37,564 nt of DNA from Chloroflexota bacterium. Its GTDB lineage: Bacteria > Chloroflexota > Anaerolineae > Anaerolineales > Villigracilaceae. The DNA lies in NCBI GenBank assembly GCA_016234555.1, contig JACRBJ010000017.1, forward strand, positions 1 through 37,564, written 5' to 3'. Shown here one piece after another: positions 8,454-15,834 of this stretch. How positions within the stretch are numbered: position 1 is the first letter of the stretch; every line of letters begins with the position of its first letter. The notes beneath the pieces are model-generated. The model was not told the DNA's origin and ran no database searches. It worked only from the letters and a program-made list of their open reading frames with translations. A program made the position numbers and the translations under genes.

Positions 8454-8464
8454 GGAATGATGTC

Positions 8465-8848
8465 ATGCCAAAGAAATCCAAAAGAAACCTTCAGGATGTG
8501 GTTGGAAAAGAAACCTACGAAGTTTGGTTGGATATGCTCCACGAACTTGTCCCTGGCGGACGGGCAGATCGGCTATCGGTCGTTGTAGCAGGGATGTTGG
8601 AGTATGCGGTGGAAAAGTCCGCGCAGATAAAGCACTGAAATGAAGAAGAACATTCTGTTGCCATATCGTTGATCGACGCAACGGATACAAGCGACTCTGA
8701 TTCCATCAAGGAGTTAATCCACGACATTGTGGAGAGGCTGTTCAAGGATGCGGGCGTCGAATGCGAAAGGGTCAGCAAACGAGGAGAGCGTTACAGCATT
8801 GCCGATGAAATCTACAATGAGTTTTCGGGCTGGTACGATTATCCGTGA
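8465..8848 (+). pseudogene. Small unknown protein gene interrupted by an in-frame TGA
   Basis: ATG at 8465 opens a 57-codon ORF (MPKKSKRNLQDVVGKETYEVW, ending VEKSAQIKH) stopped by TGA at 8636-8638. The same frame continues without interruption for another 69 codons to TGA at 8846. The continuation looks like real protein: NEEEHSVAISLIDATDTSDSD, then IKELIHDIVERLFKDAGVE and GERYSIADEIYNEFSGWYDYP. No usable start codon lies just after the first stop. The simplest reading is a 127-aa gene with one nonsense mutation. I do not recognise the family. Selenocysteine read-through is unlikely because no SECIS-like hairpin is apparent after the TGA. Confidence 0.6.
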
Positions 8849-8928
8849 GATCAGGCTGCGGAGCGGTCCGCGCGGCACGTCCGCGCCGGGCATGGGCAAA
8901 ACCAGATAAGCGCCAACGCGGTTTATGC

Positions 8929-8957
8929 ATGACATCCCTTTCTTTGGATGTTAGAAT
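8929..8957 (+). promoter_or_regulatory. Sigma-70-type promoter of the ROK-deoC operon
   Basis: ATGACA (8929-8934), a 17-base spacer and TAGAAT (8952-8957) each match consensus in five of six positions. Six bases later is the ATG of the ROK gene, so the transcript is predicted to be leaderless. Confidence 0.7.
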
Positions 8958-8963
8958 CACATC

Positions 8964-9902
8964 ATGGATAAAGACATCAGTATTGGGATAGACATTGGCG
9001 GCACCAAGGTCCACCTGGGCCTGGTGGACAGAAGCGGGAAGGTCATCGACGATCAACGCCTGCCGGTTCAAATCGACCTTGGGGCGGAAGCCTCGATCAA
9101 GACCATTTGCGGTCATCTGGACAGGCTTATTGAGAGCAATCAATTGAAAAAAAGCGATATCCTGTCCTTCGGTGTGGGCGTGCCGGGCACGGCGGACATT
9201 AAGACCGGGAACGTCGAATACTGTCCCAACCTTGGCTGGGAGGACGTCCCGGCCGGGGCGATCTTCGGGAAATATCTGGAACGGGATGTGATCGTATCGC
9301 AGGATTCACGCTGCGCAGCCTGGGCGGAATATCTTTTGGGAGCGGGACGAAAATACCAGTCCATGATCTGCCTTACGTTGGGCACAGGGATTGGCAGTGG
9401 AATCATTATGGACGGAAGAATTTTCCACGGCGCGCTGAACACCGCCGGCGAGATCGGTCACTGTGTGTTCGAAAAGGATGGTCGCCCATGTAATTGCGGC
9501 AGGCGCGGCTGTCTGGAAAGATATTGTTCCGGCACCGGCATCATCCAAAGGGCGCTGGAAGCCTTCCCTGAAAAACTGGCCAGCCTGCCCCATAAATCCG
9601 AGTCGGTTTTCCAGCTGGCTTACGGGGGCGATCAGGATGCGCTCACGCTAATCCGTGCTGTTGTGGAGGACCTGGCAATCGGCATCGCCAACGCCGTATC
9701 CATCCTTTCCCCGCAGGCGGTGATCATCAGCGGCGGGTTGTGTGAACACTATGAATTGATCGTCAGCCCCCTTGAGCAGCTGGTGAACCAGTACGGTTAT
9801 CACTCGTGGTCCAGGAAAAAAATGCTCAAGATCGAAAAAGCCCAGGCAGGCAGTGACGCGCCGATGATCGGCGCAGCCCTGCTGTACAAGGCGCTAAAAT
9901 AA
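8964..9902 (+). CDS. ROK-family sugar kinase (glucokinase-like)
   Basis: A 312-aa ROK protein of typical length with no N-terminal DNA-binding domain, so an enzyme rather than a repressor. The ATP-binding phosphate loop is DIGGTKVHLGLVD (about 10-22). The second phosphate motif is LTLGTGIGSGIIMDG. The ROK signature is present with sugar-binding EIGH and the zinc site in CNCGRRGCLERYCSGTG. The adenosine motif is ILSPQAVIISGGL. ROK kinases phosphorylate glucose, allose, N-acetylmannosamine and related sugars; the exact sugar cannot be read here. Fifteen bases separate it from deoC, so the two form an operon for sugar/deoxysugar phosphate use. Confidence 0.92.
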   Translation: MDKDISIGIDIGGTKVHLGLVDRSGKVIDDQRLPVQIDLGAEASIKTICGHLDRLIESNQLKKSDILSFGVGVPGTADIKTGNVEYCPNLGWEDVPAGAIFGKYLERDVIVSQDSRCAAWAEYLLGAGRKYQSMICLTLGTGIGSGIIMDGRIFHGALNTAGEIGHCVFEKDGRPCNCGRRGCLERYCSGTGIIQRALEAFPEKLASLPHKSESVFQLAYGGDQDALTLIRAVVEDLAIGIANAVSILSPQAVIISGGLCEHYELIVSPLEQLVNQYGYHSWSRKKMLKIEKAQAGSDAPMIGAALLYKALK

Positions 9903-9917
9903 AAGTATTGGAGATGA

Positions 9918-10616
9918 GTGAATATGAATTCGACAACCACCCCTCAAGGCACGGGTTATCGTCCGGAATACGCGCAGTACATCGACCACACCGTGCTCAA
10001 AGCGGACACTGTGCGGAGCACGCTTAAGAGGTTTTGCGATGAAGCCCGTCAGTATCATTTTGCAAGCGTTTGCGTCAACCCCGCCAACGTGAGCTTCGTC
10101 GCAGACCAGTTGAAAGGGAGCGGGATAAAAACCTGTTGCGTGGTTGGTTTTCCGCTGGGCGCCAACACCAGCACGATCAAAGCCGCAGAGGCGCGCGAAG
10201 CCCTTCAAAATGGCGCGGAGGAGATCGACATGGTCATCAACGTCGGCGCTTTAAAGGACGGGGATCATGAGCTGGTCTACCGCGATATCAAGGCGGTTGT
10301 TGATGCGGTTCACCCCACTGGGATCGTCAAGGTCATCATCGAGACCTGCCTGTTGACCGATGAGGAAAAAGTGACAGCCTGCCAGCTCGCACAAAAGGCA
10401 AATGCGGATTTCGTCAAAACATCCACTGGCTTTGGAAGCGGCGGCGCAACCGTGGAGGATGTGAGGTTGATGAAGCAGACTGTGGGCGATTCCATGCAGG
10501 TGAAGGCTTCCACCGGGATTAATGACCGTAAAATATTCGAAGAGATGGTCGCAGCCGGCGCAGTCCGCATGGGGACCAGCAAGGGCATCCGCATTGTACT
10601 GGGCGGGGACGACTAG
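9918..10616 (+). CDS. deoC: Deoxyribose-phosphate aldolase
   Basis: A class I aldolase that splits 2-deoxyribose 5-phosphate to glyceraldehyde 3-phosphate and acetaldehyde in deoxynucleoside breakdown. Diagnostic segments are YIDHTVLKADT, FASVCVNPANVSFV, VGFPLGANTSTIKAAEA and GAEEIDMVINVGAL. The catalytic Asp lies in EIDMVINVG, the Schiff-base Lys in ADFVKTSTGFG, and the second Lys in VKASTGI. The usual VKASGG is here VKASTG, a mild variant. The start is either GTG 9918 or ATG 9924. GGAG at 9910-9913 lies four bases from the GTG and ten from the ATG, so both are acceptable. It is the second gene after the ROK kinase. Confidence 0.92.
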   Translation: MNMNSTTTPQGTGYRPEYAQYIDHTVLKADTVRSTLKRFCDEARQYHFASVCVNPANVSFVADQLKGSGIKTCCVVGFPLGANTSTIKAAEAREALQNGAEEIDMVINVGALKDGDHELVYRDIKAVVDAVHPTGIVKVIIETCLLTDEEKVTACQLAQKANADFVKTSTGFGSGGATVEDVRLMKQTVGDSMQVKASTGINDRKIFEEMVAAGAVRMGTSKGIRIVLGGDD

Positions 10617-10730
10617 GTCGTGAGGGACGCAATGAGGTCCGCGGGGGTGGTGAAAATCAAGGAAATTGCGAATATGTCAAAATTCGTTGTATCGTAGTTT
10701 GTTCGTAGGCTGGTTGTTGACCAAAACTCA

Positions 10731-10759
10731 TTGAGTCTGAAAAGTAATCATGCTAAGAT
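10731..10759 (+). promoter_or_regulatory. Promoter of the GH17-like gene
   Basis: TTGAGT (10731-10736), 17-base spacer, TAAGAT (10754-10759) with the extended-10 TG one base before it. The transcript should start near 10766, just after the only upstream in-frame canonical start codon (TTG 10763). This bears on the start choice of the next gene. The rest of the 10617-10762 spacer shows nothing recognisable. Confidence 0.45.
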
Positions 10760-10762
10760 GGA

Positions 10763-12334
10763 TTGCACACCTTCCAACCCATCGGAAAAGGAAGCCCGGC
10801 AAAACCTCAGGAGGCGCATATAAAATACAGACTGTTCGCAACCCTCTGGCTGGTCGCGGTATTCATCTACATGAATACCATACCAACGTCCCGGGCGCCC
10901 ATGTACATCTACTACTCTCCCAAAACAATGCGGGAGGCGGTACTTCCCGAAGGCTTTCCAACCAATTGCAGTCTCCCTGTGGATGAGGAATGGATTGCAA
11001 AAGTCAGCGACATAAGATGGGTCACCTATAGTTCTCCCAACGCAGTTTCGAGCCGGGGTTCCTACCAGCTGACCGTCGAATCCATCCAAAAGGATTTGAT
11101 GGCGCTAAAGAAGGCTGGTTTCAGCGGTCTTGTCACCTACGGTTCCGCCGGCATTATGGGAAGGGCGCTTCCGACCATCGCCCAATCCCTGGGGTATCAG
11201 GGATTGATCATGGGTATTTGGAATCCCTCGAATCAAAACGAACTGAATAACGCCAGGAATGCGTCCGCTCTGCCCATTGTGATGGGGTATGGGATTGGGA
11301 ATGAAGGTCTTTATCAAAACAGGGAAAGGTACACAATCCCGGAGCTTTGCTCTGCCATATCTGACCTTCGGTCTGGCACCGGTAAACCGGTTGCGACATC
11401 GGAAGAAATAGACGATTATGCTTTCCATCCCGAACTTTTATTTGTGGGTGACTGGCTTTTTCCCAATGCGCATCCCTACTGGCACAGCACAAAATACCCG
11501 ATGGATGCCGTCGAATGGCAGACGACGCGATACAACGATATGGTCGAAAACACGGACCGTTCCATATTTTTCAAGGAGGTTGGCTTGCCCACCTCCGGCG
11601 CGCCCGGACTGTCCGAGAAAAATCACGATTTATATTATCGCAAACTTGCGAAGACGAATGTCCGCTTTGTTTATTTTGAAGGGTTTGACCAACCATCAAA
11701 AGCCAATTCGTCGGTCGAACCCCATTGGGGAATTTTCAACGCCGCGCGAAAGCCAAAACTATTGGGTTGGAATCTGATGGGCTACCGGCTGTTTACCTCG
11801 AATGGCGTCAACGACGGCATGATACGGGAATGTTCGGAAACAAGCGGGACAGGATGCGAAGTGGATGCCTCCTCTGAAATCCTTACCGTCGGGGATGACC
11901 CATCGAACCGTCAAGTTCGTGGTTTTCTCTCCTTCAATACCTCCAGCTTGCCGGATGATGCGGTGATTACATCCATTCGATTAAAGGTCAGGGTGGAAGG
12001 TTTTGCGGGCAATCCATTCGATAAGCGCCGTCAGCTAAAGGTGGATGCATGTCCCTACTTTGGCTCTTCTGCGAAATTGCAGCCAGCCGATTTTCAGGCG
12101 GGGGAGAGTTGTGTCGACGCGGGCGCTTTCGACGGCAAGCCGGTCAACGGGTGGTACATTGCAGATCTCGATCCCGCCGTATTGCTGATCAATCTGAATG
12201 GGGTCACCCAATTCCGCCTGAGATACAGTCTGGATGATGACAACGATCAACGGACGGACTATGTAAAACTCTACAGTGGGGATGCGGACAACGCCAGTAA
12301 GCCGATGCTGGTGCTACGGTATTCCATACCCTGA
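10763..12334 (+). CDS. Secreted GH17-like glycoside hydrolase with C-terminal DNRLRE-like beta domain
   Basis: Up to 523 aa. A hydrophobic segment (RLFATLWLVAVFIYMNTI, about residues 23-40) acts as signal peptide or anchor. Residues about 45-345 look like a TIM barrel of the beta-1,3-glucanase (GH17) type: RWVTYS, the acid/base candidate GYGIGNEG (Glu181), VGDWLFPNAHPYW, the nucleophile candidate FFKEVGLPT (Glu272), FVYFEGFDQPSK and EPHWGIF. Residues about 355-523 form a beta-sandwich ending in DNASKPMLVLRYSI, as in DNRLRE/CBM-like domains. Coordinates use the TTG at 10763. However, AGGAGG at 10809-10814 is five bases from an in-frame ATA (10820), which would give a clean signal peptide directly (xKYRLFATLW). 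Substrate is inferred as a beta-glucan. Confidence 0.72.
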   Translation: MHTFQPIGKGSPAKPQEAHIKYRLFATLWLVAVFIYMNTIPTSRAPMYIYYSPKTMREAVLPEGFPTNCSLPVDEEWIAKVSDIRWVTYSSPNAVSSRGSYQLTVESIQKDLMALKKAGFSGLVTYGSAGIMGRALPTIAQSLGYQGLIMGIWNPSNQNELNNARNASALPIVMGYGIGNEGLYQNRERYTIPELCSAISDLRSGTGKPVATSEEIDDYAFHPELLFVGDWLFPNAHPYWHSTKYPMDAVEWQTTRYNDMVENTDRSIFFKEVGLPTSGAPGLSEKNHDLYYRKLAKTNVRFVYFEGFDQPSKANSSVEPHWGIFNAARKPKLLGWNLMGYRLFTSNGVNDGMIRECSETSGTGCEVDASSEILTVGDDPSNRQVRGFLSFNTSSLPDDAVITSIRLKVRVEGFAGNPFDKRRQLKVDACPYFGSSAKLQPADFQAGESCVDAGAFDGKPVNGWYIADLDPAVLLINLNGVTQFRLRYSLDDDNDQRTDYVKLYSGDADNASKPMLVLRYSIP

Positions 12335-12365
12335 CCCTTCGTACTCCAACCTGCCTTACCCCATT

Positions 12366-12408
12366 AAATTGAAAGAGCCGGGTCCTCAGGTCCGGCTCTT
12401 TCAATTTT
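12366..12408 (+). terminator. Intrinsic terminator after the GH17-like gene
   Basis: A perfect 16-bp stem, AAATTGAAAGAGCCGG (12366-12381) with CCGGCTCTTTCAATTT (12392-12407), closes a 10-base loop and ends in TTTT. The A-rich 5' side makes it usable in both directions. Confidence 0.85.
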
Positions 12409-12715
12409 GCTTAAGGAGGAGAAGAGAAATCACCTTACGAAGTTAACTTTATCACCAGCCCAAAAATCATGCTTGACGCCTCCCCTACGCCACTCAAACG
12501 ATTACGCAACGACTTTTATGAGCCTTTTTAATCTCAAAGTTTTTGTATAATCAGCAGGTCACAAAAACATAGTAGCGACTTCAGTCGCTTCTTACCCGAA
12601 CAACTTTCCTCTCGTGAAGTACTGATGATACCCTCATGCGCTTCCCGACCGTAAAAAGGCGCAATCTGAGACCGTGATGAGTATAGATTAATTCCTTTGG
12701 CATAGGAGATTCCTG
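12409..12715. other. Gene-free spacer with a TATAAT box and a GCGACT hairpin
   Basis: No ORF is convincing. TATAAT at 12546-12551 (weak -35) may be the promoter of the methyltransferase gene. Just downstream, 12574-12589 is a perfect palindrome AGCGACT-TC-AGTCGCT, of the kind found as a dispersed repeat. Within a transcript from 12546 it would form a hairpin near the 5' end of the leader. Confidence 0.5.
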
Positions 12716-13342
12716 ATGACTAACCCCTGGCTTCAAATCCCGGCAGCCGACTATGAAGGGCACATGAGCAGCCCTGAAATTGCTCAACAGCAATTTTTGG
12801 CTCGGACATTCCAGGAATCCCTCGGCAAATACGAGAGCGGCAGCATCGCCATGCTGGGCTGCACCACAGGCAACGGGCTTGAACACATAGACCCAGCCGT
12901 CACGAAAAAAGTAACCGCGGTGGATATCAACCCCGAATATTTGGAGATTCTGCGTCGTCGCCACGCGCGGCTGGTTGCAGGGCTGGAAGTTGTCGAAGCC
13001 GATCTCGAAACATGCGCACTCGAAAGTTCAGCCTATTCCCTGGTGTTTGCTGGCTTGATATTCGAATACGTCCAGCCGCAAATATTGCTCCCAAAAATAG
13101 CAGGGTGGCTGCGCGACGGCGGCGTCATGGTGGCTGTTCTTCAACTGCCAGCAAAAAATCACACAAAAGTATCCCAAAGCCGGTTTGAAAGCCTGAAAGC
13201 CCTCGCGCCGATCATGCAACTGGTCCCTCCTCGGCAGTTCAAGTCCATCGCCAACGATGCCGGGTTGATGGAAGCAGAATCAAAGACTGTGCACCTGGAG
13301 TCGGGAAAACCCTTTTACATTGGCACGTATGCAAAAAGATAG
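12716..13342 (+). CDS. Class I SAM-dependent methyltransferase
   Basis: A 208-aa Rossmann methyltransferase. Motif I is IAMLGCTTGNGLEHI (about 44-58), a variant of the usual xDxGxGxG. The acidic end of strand 2 is VTAVDINPEYLEILRRR, and motif II/III follows as LEVVEADLET. Then come YSLVFAGLIFEYV (post-I strand and helix) and LPKIAGWLRDGGVMVAVLQLP, the standard motif. Substrate cannot be read; the C-terminus (LMEAESKTVHLESGKPFYIGTY) resembles small-molecule methyltransferases. GGAG lies seven bases before the ATG. It is a single gene convergent with the Ser/Thr kinase gene, with no clear terminator between them. Confidence 0.85.
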   Translation: MTNPWLQIPAADYEGHMSSPEIAQQQFLARTFQESLGKYESGSIAMLGCTTGNGLEHIDPAVTKKVTAVDINPEYLEILRRRHARLVAGLEVVEADLETCALESSAYSLVFAGLIFEYVQPQILLPKIAGWLRDGGVMVAVLQLPAKNHTKVSQSRFESLKALAPIMQLVPPRQFKSIANDAGLMEAESKTVHLESGKPFYIGTYAKR

Positions 13343-13492
13343 CCTGCCGGTAACATAAAGAAAGAGTGACGAAATGGAAGTCAACAGTTGCGACCCCGCA
13401 AGTTTCGACATTGATTTCTTCCCTACGGAAGAGAAAAAGGCGTCAGGCGATGTGGACGAAACGCCGGTTCGATTAAGCAAACGGGGGAAAAT

Positions 13493-15448
13493 TTACACGC
13501 CTTCCAACGCCGCGATAAACTCCGACGCAGTTTGGAAACGGTCAGCGGGCTTCTTTGCCATTGCCTGTTGAATGGCTCGCGCGGACGGACGGGGAAGTCC
13601 ATGCACGGTTTCGCGTGCATCGGGCGGAGGAGCGTTCAAGTGGGCAAGTAGCAGCGCGCCCGTGTTGGGACGTTGAAACGGCAGACTGCCCGTCAGCATT
13701 TGGTAGGTCATCACACCCAGCGCGTACACGTCGGCGCGTCCGTCCACTTCGGCGGAGGCTTGAATCTGTTCGGGGGCAATGTAATCGAACGTCCCCAGCA
13801 TGGCTGTGTTGGTGATCTTCGTGTGCGCGTCGGTGATCTTGGCAATACCGAAATCCGTCAGCACGGCGCGGGAGGAGATGGTCGAGGAATCCATCATCAC
13901 GTTGGACGGTTTGATGTCGCGGTGGACAAGTCCCTGTAAATGGGCATAGTCGAGGGCGTGGGCGATACCGCTCAACAGGTTCACGGTCTGCGGCAGGGAC
14001 AGCTGACCTTCCTCCTTGAGCAGGCGGCTCAGGTCAGGTCCCGTCAGCAGTTCCATCACGATGTAATACGCGCCGTCCTCGTCGCCAAAGTCCAGCACCT
14101 GCACGATGTTGGGATGCTCCAGCCCCGAGACGATCTCCGCCTCGCGTATGAACCGTTTGCGGAATTGCTCCTCTGTCGCCAGTTCAGCCTTCAACACCTT
14201 GATGGCAACCGACCGTCGCTTTGGGCTGGTTGCGCTGTAAACCTCCGCCATGCCGCCACGCCCGATCAACTTCAGATCGTGATACGAGGAAAGGGTCGTG
14301 CCTTTGATGATGGTATCGGATTCCGCTTGGATTTCCGCGGGCGTTTTCTGGTAATCGATTTTGATGTGATAGAAGAAGCGATCGACGAAACGCTGGAGTT
14401 TCTTACGCGCGGGCTGGAAGAGCGCTCCCGCCGCGACCGAAAAGATGGTTGCCACCATGAAGGCTTGGTCGCCGCCGTGAAGGTTCCTGAATATGATCGA
14501 GATCAATCCCAGCGCCAGGGCAAACGTCAACCCCAGCCCGATGGTGAGGATGCCATAAACAAGCGAGCGGTTGATCAACAGGTCGATGTCGAACAGCTTG
14601 GCGCTGGCGATGGAGATGGTAATAAAGAGCGGCAGCATCAGGAACATGAAAATGCCCGCAAAACGCGACACGAGCTGGATACTCGTCCCAAGCAGGGTTG
14701 CGCCTTCGACTTGGGGGATAAAGTTGAACAACACCTGGAAGATCAGGAACCACAAAAAGGGTCCCATGGTACCGATGAACGCCCAGCGGATCTGCTGTTT
14801 TTGCGCCAGTGTCGCCTGGTGCATGTACCGGTAAACCGACGACAAAAGCCCGATGACGTACCAGGTGGTTGTCACGAGCAGGTATTTATTCCAGTCCATC
14901 GTGCCCCAGAAGAATGGGGCATTGGGGAAGAAGTAAATCCCCAGCATGGTCGCCACCAGCAGTGGGGCGACGAATTTCAGCCAGCGCGGAACGAATTTCC
15001 CATCCGGGAAAAGCATCGAGAACAGGACGATGCCAATATCCCCCATCGCAAGGATCAAACCGCCGGAGCGTTCATAGCCCGGCATGAGCGCAATTACATG
15101 CGCCAGATTGGTGACGCGTACGCCGAAAGTAATCAGGAACAGCGAGGTGAAGATCGCAAACCAGTCATCGGAGCGGCGGACAATTAGCACAGCCCCGATC
15201 ACCGAGAAACCGAAGATCAATAGCAGGTCGACGCCGTATTCGATGAAAAACTGCAACAGGGCGGGGATTTCCAGCAGGGTCCGCGAAATATTCGTATTCT
15301 GAAAGTCGGCAAACTGGGGTGAAAGGACCGTCCCCAACACCATCGCGGTAAAGCCCACCACCGCCACCCATACGCCGATCAACGCCCAGCGCAGACCGGG
15401 GCGGTTTCTAAGGGAGGTTTCATTCGTAACGGGACTGGTGGATGACAT
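13493..15448 (-). CDS. Membrane-anchored Hanks-type Ser/Thr protein kinase with histidine-kinase-like membrane sensor
   Basis: A 651-aa protein. Residues about 20-345 contain eight or nine hydrophobic segments, followed by KLFDIDLLINRSLVYGIL and RKKLQRFVDRFFYHIKIDY (about 349-366). This membrane module with its FDIDxLINRSLVYG and RFVDRFFY signatures is typical of multi-helix sensor histidine kinases. Here it is joined to a complete Ser/Thr kinase (about 388-651): GRGGMAEVY loop, VAIKVLK (catalytic Lys417), HRDIKPSNV (Asp511), DFGIAK, and APEQ preceding RADVYALGVMTYQMLTGSLPF. All catalytic residues are present. Unusually, the kinase is at the C-terminus on the cytoplasmic side with the membrane domain in front, not the PASTA order. 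No Shine-Dalgarno is seen; TATATA lies close to the ATG. The signal sensed and its targets are unknown. Confidence 0.9.
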   Translation of the reverse strand: MSSTSPVTNETSLRNRPGLRWALIGVWVAVVGFTAMVLGTVLSPQFADFQNTNISRTLLEIPALLQFFIEYGVDLLLIFGFSVIGAVLIVRRSDDWFAIFTSLFLITFGVRVTNLAHVIALMPGYERSGGLILAMGDIGIVLFSMLFPDGKFVPRWLKFVAPLLVATMLGIYFFPNAPFFWGTMDWNKYLLVTTTWYVIGLLSSVYRYMHQATLAQKQQIRWAFIGTMGPFLWFLIFQVLFNFIPQVEGATLLGTSIQLVSRFAGIFMFLMLPLFITISIASAKLFDIDLLINRSLVYGILTIGLGLTFALALGLISIIFRNLHGGDQAFMVATIFSVAAGALFQPARKKLQRFVDRFFYHIKIDYQKTPAEIQAESDTIIKGTTLSSYHDLKLIGRGGMAEVYSATSPKRRSVAIKVLKAELATEEQFRKRFIREAEIVSGLEHPNIVQVLDFGDEDGAYYIVMELLTGPDLSRLLKEEGQLSLPQTVNLLSGIAHALDYAHLQGLVHRDIKPSNVMMDSSTISSRAVLTDFGIAKITDAHTKITNTAMLGTFDYIAPEQIQASAEVDGRADVYALGVMTYQMLTGSLPFQRPNTGALLLAHLNAPPPDARETVHGLPRPSARAIQQAMAKKPADRFQTASEFIAALEGV

Positions 15449-15473
15449 GGCTTATATAATCATAACAAGAAAA

Positions 15474-15491
15474 GCGGGATTTGATTCCCGC
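15474..15491 (-). repeat. GCGGGA hairpin upstream of the kinase gene
   Basis: GCGGGA (15474-15479) pairs with TCCCGC (15486-15491) across a six-base loop; on the minus strand it is followed by TTTTCTT. It resembles a terminator, but no minus-strand gene lies upstream. A similar GGGCGGG-AATTT-CCCGCCC hairpin is at 25646-25665, so it may be a dispersed repeat. Confidence 0.45.
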
Positions 15492-15592
15492 CCAACCTAT
15501 CAGTTTTGTAACGAAACGGAAAAATGATCTCTGAACTTCACGTTGTAGTTTACGCAGGTCGGGAGCGAAAGTTGCCGGATGCCAACTTCGCT

Positions 15593-15621
15593 TTGACAAA
15601 TCCACACCGCCCTGCTATACT
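15593..15621 (+). promoter_or_regulatory. Near-consensus sigma-70 promoter upstream of the candidate RNA and rnj
   Basis: A perfect TTGACA (15593-15598), exactly 17 bases, then TATACT (15616-15621). This is the best promoter in the window and predicts a start near 15628. It is followed by a terminator before the rnj start codon. Confidence 0.85.
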
Positions 15622-15627
15622 CACAGC

Positions 15628-15734
15628 AATTAAGTTGACTTTCACTGTCACATTTGTCGGCAGTTTGTTTTGAGAACAATCGCAACGTGGCACGGAACTA
15701 CCCCTCGCGAATAAGTCGGCAGGGGTCTTTTTTT
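15628..15734 (+). ncRNA. Candidate small RNA or attenuating leader upstream of RNase J
   Basis: A transcript from the promoter at 15593-15621 would end at the terminator 15700-15734, giving an RNA of about 105 bases. It can form a small hairpin TTGTT-TTGAG-AACAA (15665-15679) before the terminator stem. No ORF of note lies inside and no known RNA family is recognised. Because rnj follows in the same direction 100 bases later, the alternative is an attenuated 5' leader that controls RNase J. Which applies cannot be told from sequence alone. Confidence 0.5.
15700..15734 (+). terminator. Intrinsic terminator between promoter and rnj
   Basis: ACCCCT (15700-15705) pairs with AGGGGT (15721-15726); partial inner pairing extends the stem, and seven T residues follow (15728-15734). 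The 15735-15834 stretch to rnj holds a short CCGCCA-ATGGCGG palindrome and a weak AAAGGA ribosome site. Confidence 0.75.
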
Positions 15735-15834
15735 ATATTGAGTTGGGCAACAAAACCTCCTCCTTCCAAAAACGACCTTACCCGCCAATGGCGGTTGAAA
15801 TTATTATTTAACACACAAAGGAAAACCAAATAAA

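Noticed and set aside
8636..8638. Selenocysteine codon
   Set aside because: No SECIS-like hairpin follows the TGA, and no Sec-family homology is recognisable.
13374..13571. 65-aa ORF after the methyltransferase gene
   Set aside because: Overlaps the 3' end of the kinase gene, has no ribosome site, and resembles nothing.
13940..15187. 415-aa open frame on the plus strand
   Set aside because: Exact antisense shadow of the Ser/Thr kinase gene; composition (runs of Gln, Arg, His, Asp) is not protein-like and it has no ribosome site.
15628..15734. T-box-like motif (GTGGCACGG) before the terminator
   Set aside because: The leader is too short for stem I, the motif lacks the full consensus, and the downstream gene is RNase J, not an amino-acid gene.
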